Shown here piece by piece: positions 58,316 to 64,000 of a stretch of 64,000 nt of DNA; position 1 is the first letter of the stretch; each line of letters begins with the position of its first letter. The stretch is from contig CBDCOW010000003.1 in NCBI GenBank assembly GCA_965219875.1, positions 1,178,001 to 1,242,000 on the forward strand, read 5' to 3'. Under the pieces are notes generated by a model. It saw only the letters and a list, made by a program, of their open reading frames with translations, did not search any database and was not told the origin of the DNA. A program made the translations under genes and the position numbers. This DNA comes from DAOUKH01 sp965219875. Its GTDB lineage: Bacteria; Chloroflexota; Dehalococcoidia; SHYB01.

Positions 58316-61075
58316 ATGAGCTTGGGGCGGATGAGCCCCGAAGTTGGGCGAGCCCTAGCGCGGGCGCACGAGACGGCGGCGGCAGCGAAGCGCGGCGAGG
58401 TCGAGGGCGGGGACGTCGTCGCGGCGCTGCTAGACGAAGCCGCCGGCGGCTTTGGAGAAGCCTTGCGGCAGGCCGGCGCCAACGTCGACGGCGTCCGCCA
58501 AGCGCTCGTGCCGAGCGCGAACGGCCGCGGCGGCAAGAGCGCGCTCCTCTATCCGGCGCCGCCTTTGACGGCGGCGCTGGCGGGGGCGCGGCGACGGGCG
58601 CAAGGCAGCGGGCGGCGGGAGACCGGGCTGTCCGATCTTGTCGAGGAGTTGTTCGGAGAGCGGACGGGCGGGCCGGTCCGCGCGCGCGTCTTGGATCTCG
58701 GAGTCAAGCCGCAGGAGATCGACCGCGCGTTGGCGGCGCTCCGGAAGACACCGCCCGGCGCGTCGGACGTCGCGCGGGCGCGGACGCTCCGCAAGTTTAG
58801 CCGCTGCCTGACCGACCTTGCGCGGGACGGTCTGCTCGACCCTGTGGTGGGCCGCAACGCGGAAATCAACCGGCTGATGCACGTGCTGTGCCGGCGCGCC
58901 AAGAACAACCCGCTCCTCGTCGGCCCTCCGGGGATCGGCAAGGCTTCGATCGCCGCGGGGCTGGCCCAACGCATCGCCGACGGCGACGTGCCGAAGGCGC
59001 TGGCGGGCAAGAACGTCTTCGCCCTCGATATGGGAGCCGTCGCCGCCGGAAGCGACTACCGCGGCGCCGCCGAGGAGCGCGTGAAGGCCGCCATTGACGA
59101 CGCCCGCGAGTCCCGGGGGCAATGCGTCCTGCTCATCGAAGACCTGCACGTACTGACGCGCGGAGGGCAGGGCGGGCCGGACGTGGGCGGCGCGCTTAAG
59201 CCGGCGCTCTCGTCGGGCGACCTCCATTGCATCGCGACGGCCACGCCGGAGGGGTACCGCAACCACATCGAGAACGACCCCGCACTGGCACGGAGTTTCC
59301 AGCCTATCTTCATCGACGAACCGTCGGTCGCGGAGACGGTGAGTATCCTGCGCGGCCTGCGGAGCGGCTACGAGTCGCACCACGAGGTACACATCACCGA
59401 AGAAGCGCTGGAAGCGGCGGCGGGGCTCTCCCACCGGTTCGTCACCGACCGCTCGCTTCCTGCTAAAGCCATCGATCTGATCGACGAGGCCTCAGCGCGG
59501 GCCATGATCGAGCGCGAGATGCCGCCCGCCGAAGTCGACGCGGGCAAGCGCAGGGCGCGGCAGATCGACACCGAGCTCCGCGGCATGATTGCGGATGGGG
59601 TCGAGGAGCGGCTGATTGACGCGGCGGAGGAGGAACGCGACCGGCTGCGCGCCGAGGCCGCAGCAACAGAGCGGGCATGGGACGAGCAGCGGGGCCTCGG
59701 AGAGCAGGCGCGGGCGCTGCGCGACCGGCTGGAATGGGTCGAGCTACTGGAGGCGCACCGGGGCGGGAACGGCACGGGCCCGAACACATCGCGGGCGCTG
59801 ACGCATTTGCGGCGCAAGCTCGACCGCGTTGAGAAAGACCTGCTCGCGTTGCAGGAGGAACGGCGGCTCTACAAGGCCGCCTTGGGCGGTGAGGACATCG
59901 CGCAAGTCATAGCGGTCTGGACCGGCATCCCGGCCCGGAAGGTGGTCGAGGACGAGCGCGCCAAGCTCCTCGGCATGGAGGAAACACTCCACGAGCGCGT
60001 CGTGGGACAGGACGAGGCGGTGACCGCGGTAAGCCGCGCGGTGCGGCTGGCCCGCGCCGGTATGAAGGACCCGAACCGCCCCGTCGGCAGCTTCCTGTTC
60101 CTCGGGCCCACGGGCGTAGGGAAGACGGAGCTCTCGCGGGCCGTGGCCGAGTTTCTGTTCGACGACGAGGCCGCGATGGTACGCATCGACATGTCCGAGT
60201 ACATGGAGAAGCACTCGGTCTCCCGCCTGCTTGGCGCGCCGCCGGGCTATATCGGCTATGAGGACAGCGGACAACTGACGGAATACGTGCGGCGCCGCCC
60301 CTACTCCGTCGTCCTCTTCGACGAGATCGAGAAGGCGCACCCCGACATCTTTAACCTCCTCTTGCAAATCATGGACGATGGACGGCTGACCGACGGCCAC
60401 GGCCGCACCGTCGACTTCAAGAGCGTCATCCTGATCATGACGAGCAACGTCGGGGGGCATCTCTACCGCGAGGCGCTCGACAGGCCAACCAGCGAACTCG
60501 ACGGGCTGCTCCAGGAAGCACTGCGCTCGAACTTCCGCCCCGAGTTTCTCAACCGAATCGACGCGATCGTGCGGTTCGACTTGCTGAGCAGGCAGCAGAT
60601 CAAGGACATCGTCGATATTCAGATCCGCCAGGTGAACCGCCGGCTCGAAGCCGGCGGCATCGTCCTCGAAGCGAGGGAGGCGGTGCGCGACTACCTGGCC
60701 GACCTCGGCTTCGACCGGCTACAGGGCGCGCGCCCGCTCAAGCGGCTCATCCAGCACGAAGTCCTTGAACCCCTGGCCGACCGCGTGCTCCGCGGCGAGT
60801 TTGTCGCGGGCGACACCGTCGTCCTCACGCTGGGCCGAGGCGGCAAGAGCGTCACGCTGCGCCGCCGCCGTCCCAAGCGGCGCCGCGCCGCACGCCGCGG
60901 GCCGGAGGACTACGAGATTGGCACTCTCGACGGGGAGGAGATGCCCCCGCCCGGCGCGGCGTCCAATAGCGAGGACGGGTCGGCGGAGAGCACTTCGCCG
61001 CTACCACCGGAGCGCCTGATTCACGAGGCGCGGACGAGCTCCCCGGGGAACTACGGCGCGCCGTGTTCTGAGTAG
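58316..61075 (+). CDS. ClpB/ClpC-type AAA+ unfoldase with degenerate first ATPase domain
   Basis: 919 aa. N-domain to about 145; ATPase domain 1 about 170-340; coiled middle domain about 405-520; ATPase domain 2 about 555-760; basic, low-complexity tail. Domain 2 is canonical: GPTGVGKT (597-604), LFDEIEKAH, MTSNVG. Domain 1 is not: Walker A ends GIGKA (Ala210 for Thr), and Walker B reads LLIEDLH (272-278) with the usual Asp-Glu swapped. The first ring may bind but hardly hydrolyse ATP. A 70-residue tail beyond the normal end (RRRRPKRRRAARRG region) is extra. It is a chaperone or protease partner; substrate unknown. Confidence 0.88.
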   Translation: MSLGRMSPEVGRALARAHETAAAAKRGEVEGGDVVAALLDEAAGGFGEALRQAGANVDGVRQALVPSANGRGGKSALLYPAPPLTAALAGARRRAQGSGRRETGLSDLVEELFGERTGGPVRARVLDLGVKPQEIDRALAALRKTPPGASDVARARTLRKFSRCLTDLARDGLLDPVVGRNAEINRLMHVLCRRAKNNPLLVGPPGIGKASIAAGLAQRIADGDVPKALAGKNVFALDMGAVAAGSDYRGAAEERVKAAIDDARESRGQCVLLIEDLHVLTRGGQGGPDVGGALKPALSSGDLHCIATATPEGYRNHIENDPALARSFQPIFIDEPSVAETVSILRGLRSGYESHHEVHITEEALEAAAGLSHRFVTDRSLPAKAIDLIDEASARAMIEREMPPAEVDAGKRRARQIDTELRGMIADGVEERLIDAAEEERDRLRAEAAATERAWDEQRGLGEQARALRDRLEWVELLEAHRGGNGTGPNTSRALTHLRRKLDRVEKDLLALQEERRLYKAALGGEDIAQVIAVWTGIPARKVVEDERAKLLGMEETLHERVVGQDEAVTAVSRAVRLARAGMKDPNRPVGSFLFLGPTGVGKTELSRAVAEFLFDDEAAMVRIDMSEYMEKHSVSRLLGAPPGYIGYEDSGQLTEYVRRRPYSVVLFDEIEKAHPDIFNLLLQIMDDGRLTDGHGRTVDFKSVILIMTSNVGGHLYREALDRPTSELDGLLQEALRSNFRPEFLNRIDAIVRFDLLSRQQIKDIVDIQIRQVNRRLEAGGIVLEAREAVRDYLADLGFDRLQGARPLKRLIQHEVLEPLADRVLRGEFVAGDTVVLTLGRGGKSVTLRRRRPKRRRAARRGPEDYEIGTLDGEEMPPPGAASNSEDGSAESTSPLPPERLIHEARTSSPGNYGAPCSE

Positions 61076-61100
61076 CCGCGAGCGCTACGCCAGAGGCCGG

Positions 61101-61895
61101 CTAGCCCCAGTTGGGCTCGCGCTTCTCAAGGAACGCGAGGATGCCCTCTTCGTGGTCGGCGTGCTGGCGGCCTATCTGATTCGACAGCGTCTCGGTGTGA
61201 ATCTGGGGCACGTGCGGCGCATCCAACGCGTTGTACAACACGTCCTTGGCGAACGAGAGCGCCTGCGCGGGCATCTTCGCGATGCTCTGGGCCATCTCTA
61301 TGGTGAAGGGCATGAGATCGTCGTGGGGCACGACGTGGTTCACCAAGCCGATCTCCTTGGCCTCTTGGGCATCGATGATGCGGGCGGTAAAGACAAGCTC
61401 GCAGGCCTTCGCGATCCCCACCAAGCGGGTGAGGTTGTAGCTCGACCCGAACTCCGGGCCGAGCGCCATACGCAGGAAGATGGCGCCGAGGCGCGCCTTC
61501 TCGGAGGCGATGCGGATGTCGGCGGCGAGCGGCACGCTGAACCCAAGCCCGACGGCCGCCCCGTTGATCGCGGCGATGATGGGCTTTCGGACGCGTCGGA
61601 TCTCGACGGCGAACTCTTCGAGCTTCATATGATCGAGGGCGGCCCGGTGGACCCCCGTCGCCTTCGACATCTCATAGGCGGCCTTGAACTCGTCGACGTC
61701 GGCGCCCGAGGAGAAGGCAGAGCCGGCGCCGGTCATGACGATCACCCGGACCTCCGGGTCCTCGCCCGCCTTGCGGATGGCCGCCCACGCGCTGAGCATC
61801 ATGCTGTTGGTCCAAGCGTTGCGCTTGTCGGGACGGTTCAGCGTAATGACTTCGACGCGGCCCTGCCGTTCGATCAATATCTCGTCGTTGCTCAT
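61101..61895 (-). CDS. Enoyl-CoA hydratase/isomerase
   Basis: 264 aa crotonase. Marks: VEVITLNRPDKRNAWTNSMM, SSGADVDEFKAAYEMS, INGAAVGLGFSVPLAADIR, EEGILAFLEKREPNWG. Third enoyl-CoA hydratase in the window but in a housekeeping-like neighbourhood and richer in GC than the other two. It lies 36 bp downstream of cysC on the same strand. Confidence 0.9.
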   Translation of the reverse strand: MSNDEILIERQGRVEVITLNRPDKRNAWTNSMMLSAWAAIRKAGEDPEVRVIVMTGAGSAFSSGADVDEFKAAYEMSKATGVHRAALDHMKLEEFAVEIRRVRKPIIAAINGAAVGLGFSVPLAADIRIASEKARLGAIFLRMALGPEFGSSYNLTRLVGIAKACELVFTARIIDAQEAKEIGLVNHVVPHDDLMPFTIEMAQSIAKMPAQALSFAKDVLYNALDAPHVPQIHTETLSNQIGRQHADHEEGILAFLEKREPNWG

Positions 61896-61931
61896 GGCGT
61901 CTCCGGGGATACGGCCCTTGGGGCGCGGGCG

Positions 61932-62465
61932 CTACGCCGGGGCGGTGAGGCCCATCGACTCCAGCTTGGAGAGGATGACGCCCAGGCTTTCTTCCTCCGT
62001 CTGCGTACCGGAGTTCACCTTGACCTCAGGGTCTTCGGGAGCTTCGTAGGGGTCGGAGACGCCGGTGAAGTTCTTGATCTCTCCGGCCAAGGCCTTCTTG
62101 TAAAGGCCCTTCACGTCGCGCTCCGCCAACGTATCGATCGCGCATTCGACGTAGACCTCGACGAAGTTGCCGATGTTCGCGCGCACTTCGCCCCGTATCT
62201 CCTTGTAGGGCGAGATCGCGGCCCCGATCGCGACTACGCCGTTTCGGCTCAGCAGGTCGCAGACGAAGCCAATACGGCGGATGTTGGTATCGCGGTCCTC
62301 TTTGCTGAACCCCAAGCCCTTGCTGAGATTGGTACGGACGACGTCGCCGTCCAGAATCTCTACTTTGTGGCCCCGCTCGCGCAGCACCGGCGCCAGCGCC
62401 TCCGCCAGCGTGCTCTTGCCCGCGCCGGAAAGGCCGGTGAACCAGACGGTGAATCCCCTATCCAA
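61932..62465 (-). CDS. cysC: Adenylylsulfate kinase
   Basis: 177 aa, phosphorylates APS to PAPS with ATP. Walker A GLSGAGKST (10-18), LDGDVVRTNL, FVCDLLSRNGVV, and AISPYKEIR with the Ser/phosphate-loop region. Normal length for a stand-alone kinase. Its start overlaps the cysH stop by eight bases. It operates in sulfate assimilation or in supply of PAPS for sulfotransferases. Confidence 0.94.
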   Translation of the reverse strand: MDRGFTVWFTGLSGAGKSTLAEALAPVLRERGHKVEILDGDVVRTNLSKGLGFSKEDRDTNIRRIGFVCDLLSRNGVVAIGAAISPYKEIRGEVRANIGNFVEVYVECAIDTLAERDVKGLYKKALAGEIKNFTGVSDPYEAPEDPEVKVNSGTQTEEESLGVILSKLESMGLTAPA

Positions 62466-63210
62466 TGGGTCTCCTTAGCGTCGTGGCCTTGCGTTCCCGC
62501 TTGACGTGCAGGCCGCACTCAACTTTGTCGCTGCCCGCCCATCGCCCATCGCGCTCGTCGGCGTCGCCGCCCACGGGCCGCGTGCAATGTGTGCAGCCGA
62601 TGCTCTTATAGCCCCGGTCGAGCAGCACGTTGTAGACCAACTTGTTGTCGAGGACGTAGCGCCAGATGTCGTCGCTGCTCCAGTGGGCCACGGGGTTGAT
62701 CTTGACGAGGTCGAAGTTGGCGTCGCGCTCGACGAGACCGACCCGCTCGCGGGTCTTGGCTTGGTCGCGGCGAATGCCGGAGATCCAGGCGTCGAGGCCC
62801 TCAACGGCGTGGGTGTTGGGCCGGACCTTGCGGAGGTCGCAGCAGAGGTCGGGATCGGTGCGCCAAAGCTCGTCGCCGAATAGCCCTGCCTGCTGCTCCG
62901 GGGTGAACTCGGACTTGTAGCCGACGGGCTCGATAGCGTAGCGCCGTTTCACCTCTTCCACGTAGGCGTAGGTCTCGGGGAAGAGGAAGTCGGTATCGAG
63001 GTAGTAGACCTTGAGCGCGGGGTTGATCTTGGCGGCGATGTCCAGGATCACCGCGCCGGAAGCACCCCCGAAGCTCATCGCCAGCGCGACGCGGTCGCCG
63101 AAGGTATCGAAGGCCCAGCGGAGGATGTCGGCGGGGGCCTGGTCTTCAAAGCCGTCTGAGAGGGCACGGATTTCTTCCGTCGTAAGGAGCGATTTGGATT
63201 GGGCGGGCAT
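62458..63210 (-). CDS. cysH: APS/PAPS reductase, iron-sulfur type
   Basis: 250 aa. Nucleotide fold with SFGGASGAVILDIA, then DTDFLFPETYAYVEEV. The Cys pairs CC in DLCCDLRKV and C-x-x-C in GCTHCTRPV, which bind a 4Fe-4S cluster, mark the APS-reducing class, and the late ECGLHV holds the catalytic Cys. It makes sulfite from APS with thioredoxin. Having cysC beside it means APS is at a branch: direct reduction here, or PAPS by cysC. No sat gene is in the window. Confidence 0.93.
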   Translation of the reverse strand: MPAQSKSLLTTEEIRALSDGFEDQAPADILRWAFDTFGDRVALAMSFGGASGAVILDIAAKINPALKVYYLDTDFLFPETYAYVEEVKRRYAIEPVGYKSEFTPEQQAGLFGDELWRTDPDLCCDLRKVRPNTHAVEGLDAWISGIRRDQAKTRERVGLVERDANFDLVKINPVAHWSSDDIWRYVLDNKLVYNVLLDRGYKSIGCTHCTRPVGGDADERDGRWAGSDKVECGLHVKRERKATTLRRPIG

Positions 63211-63258
63211 CTCTATCTTTCCGCGGCTGCGCCGCCGGTCTCGTCTTGCATGGTGGGC

Positions 63259-63308
63259 AAAAAAATACAGCCTAAGCGGCCGCGTTCGGTTCCGTCCGCG
63301 GGCAGGCT
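63259..63308 (-). terminator. Terminator/attenuator in the cysH leader
   Basis: On the minus strand: AGCCT-GC-CCGCG, a 12-base loop, CGCGG-CCGCTT-AGGCT, three bases, then TTTTTTT (63259-63265). Two 5-bp helices with a bulge, then T7. It stands between the cysH promoter (63398-63425) and the cysH start (63210), so it either ends cytochrome transcripts or attenuates cysH. Confidence 0.6.
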
Positions 63309-63397
63309 GCTATCGGCTACAGATACAGATGTTGCGGATTCGCAATCAGGGGCCCCACCGGCTAGCTTCGTTCACTTCCCTGAGCCCTAGCCTGTCC

Positions 63398-63425
63398 ATT
63401 CTACCCCACCGGTGGGGGCTGTCAA
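63398..63425 (-). promoter_or_regulatory. Promoter of cysH-cysC
   Basis: Minus strand: TTGACA (63420-63425), 16 bases, TAGAAT (63398-63403, 5 of 6). The spacer is the palindrome CCCCACCGGTGGGG (63404-63417), a possible operator. The leader to cysH would be about 180 nt. Confidence 0.6.
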
Positions 63426-63435
63426 ACGGGTCGGG

Positions 63436-63678
63436 CTAGCGGTCGCCGAGCAAACGATCGACGTCCTCGTCCCTTGGCATCAGGAGCGAGTCTTCGCGGA
63501 CGCCCAGTATCCGGGCCACGTTTCGGCGCCGGTCGTTGGAGCGCCGGAAGCTGAAGAGGCCCAGCGCGCCGAGGCCGGCGGCGCCGAGGCCGACAAGGCC
63601 GAGGAATCCGCGGCGGCTCAGACCGCCGGGATTGTCGGAGTCCGGCTGATCGGGGTGGGGAAGGGCCGCTTCCGACAT
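63436..63678 (-). CDS. Small Tat-signal membrane-anchored protein
   Basis: 80 aa. LSRRGFLGLVGLGAAGLGALG is a twin-arginine signal with hydrophobic core; the remainder (NVARILGVRED and so on) is short and polar. No cofactor motif. It follows the cytochrome c gene by one base on the same strand and is probably a small subunit or truncated Rieske-type assembly partner of a respiratory complex, but its function is unknown. Confidence 0.65.
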   Translation of the reverse strand: MSEAALPHPDQPDSDNPGGLSRRGFLGLVGLGAAGLGALGLFSFRRSNDRRRNVARILGVREDSLLMPRDEDVDRLLGDR

Positions 63679-63679
63679 A

Positions 63680-64000
63680 CTAGCTCCCCTGCTCCGCGAA
63701 GGTGCGAAGGTAGTGAATCACCGACCACCGGTCCTCTTCCGAGAGCAAGTTCTTGAACTCCGGCATCACAAGGATCCCGTTGGTGATCGACCAATAAATC
63801 TCGCCGTCGGACTTGTCCTGCACCGCCGACGCGCTGAGGTTCGCGGGGCGGGCGTACTTGTACTTGACCAGCGCGTCGCCGACACCGCCGTCGCCGCGCC
63901 CCGCCTGCCCATGGCACATGGTGCAGTTGACCCGGAAGACCTCCGCGCCGCGGGCCAACGACTCCGCCGTGTTCGGCACGGGGTTAGGCACCGAGGAAGC
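63680..64000 (-). CDS. Cytochrome c, mono-haem, 5' end outside window
   Basis: One haem site CTMCH in RVNCTMCHGQAGRGDG, and a distal Met in ILVMPEFKN, as in small class I cytochromes. The frame is open to the window edge; a GTG at 63991 could begin a 103-aa product with no signal peptide, so the real start with an export signal is more likely beyond 64000. Carries electrons outside the membrane, next to a Tat-signal protein. Confidence 0.85.
   Translation of the reverse strand, partial: ASSVPNPVPNTAESLARGAEVFRVNCTMCHGQAGRGDGGVGDALVKYKYARPANLSASAVQDKSDGEIYWSITNGILVMPEFKNLLSEEDRWSVIHYLRTFAEQGS

Noticed and set aside
63211..63391. SAM riboswitch in the cysH leader
   Set aside because: I looked for the conserved SAM-I and SAM-II core sequences and found neither; only the terminator hairpin is evident.

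Overview
The window looks like chromosome from a high-GC, uncultured Chloroflexota bacterium of the SAR202 / Dehalococcoidia-like kind. That is inference from gene content: many CaiB/BaiF CoA-transferases, enoyl-CoA hydratases, paired single-domain MaoC proteins, flavin enzymes and amidohydrolases, and lipoprotein solute-binding proteins with Pro/Thr- or collagen-like linkers after the lipobox. No marker gene that would settle the taxonomy is present.

Layout. (1) 0-4.0 kb: the end of a dipeptide-type ABC transporter operon (permease and binding protein) and a pair of MaoC-like genes. (2) 4.1-29.8 kb: a genomic island. It is bracketed by two same-strand remnants of one large serine recombinase: an N-terminal piece at 4.1 kb and a C-terminal piece at 29.0-29.8 kb. 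An intact relative lies inside at 5.0-6.6 kb on the other strand. The core is a minus-strand defence operon (8.85-21.0 kb) read as MerR-like regulator, 5-methylcytosine methyltransferase, HhH-GPD glycosylase, DruF, DruG, DruE and TIR protein. This is a Druantia type II-like system with two extra genes. Imperfect direct repeats of about 0.53 kb, derived from the 3' end of an HTH-membrane protein gene plus its terminator, flank it. The rest of the island holds repeat-rich DNA, a leucine-rich-repeat fragment, a frameshifted IS110 transposase, and a decaying plasmid-type PRTRC cassette (protein B, protein A/JAB, ThiF, DUF2958) beside a truncated replication-relaxation gene and small HTH genes.

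(3) 30.0-55.5 kb: a catabolic region. It opens with an OsmC-family gene that has an in-frame TGA where the first conserved cysteine belongs, followed by a hairpin of bacterial SECIS type, so it is a candidate selenoprotein. Then come amidohydrolases, enoyl-CoA hydratases, CoA-transferases, an FMN alpha-hydroxy-acid oxidase homologue, a luciferase-like monooxygenase, a MetE-like protein, a MmgE/PrpD protein, a second MaoC pair, a hydantoinase, two adjacent acyl-CoA dehydrogenases, a large molybdenum hydroxylase, and transporter genes. Together they suggest uptake and CoA-linked breakdown of cyclic or amide-containing organic compounds; the substrate cannot be read from sequence.

(4) 55.5-58.03 kb: a small accessory patch (dispersed repeat, pentapeptide-repeat membrane protein, broken membrane gene) ending with a 5'-truncated epimerase that abuts tRNA-Val(GAC). 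(5) 58.1-64 kb: housekeeping-like, very GC-rich DNA: a ClpB/ClpC-type AAA+ unfoldase with a degenerate first ATPase domain, an enoyl-CoA hydratase, cysC and cysH behind a promoter and an attenuator-like hairpin, a small Tat-signal protein and a cytochrome c running off the window end.

All calls come from reading motifs by eye. No database search was run.
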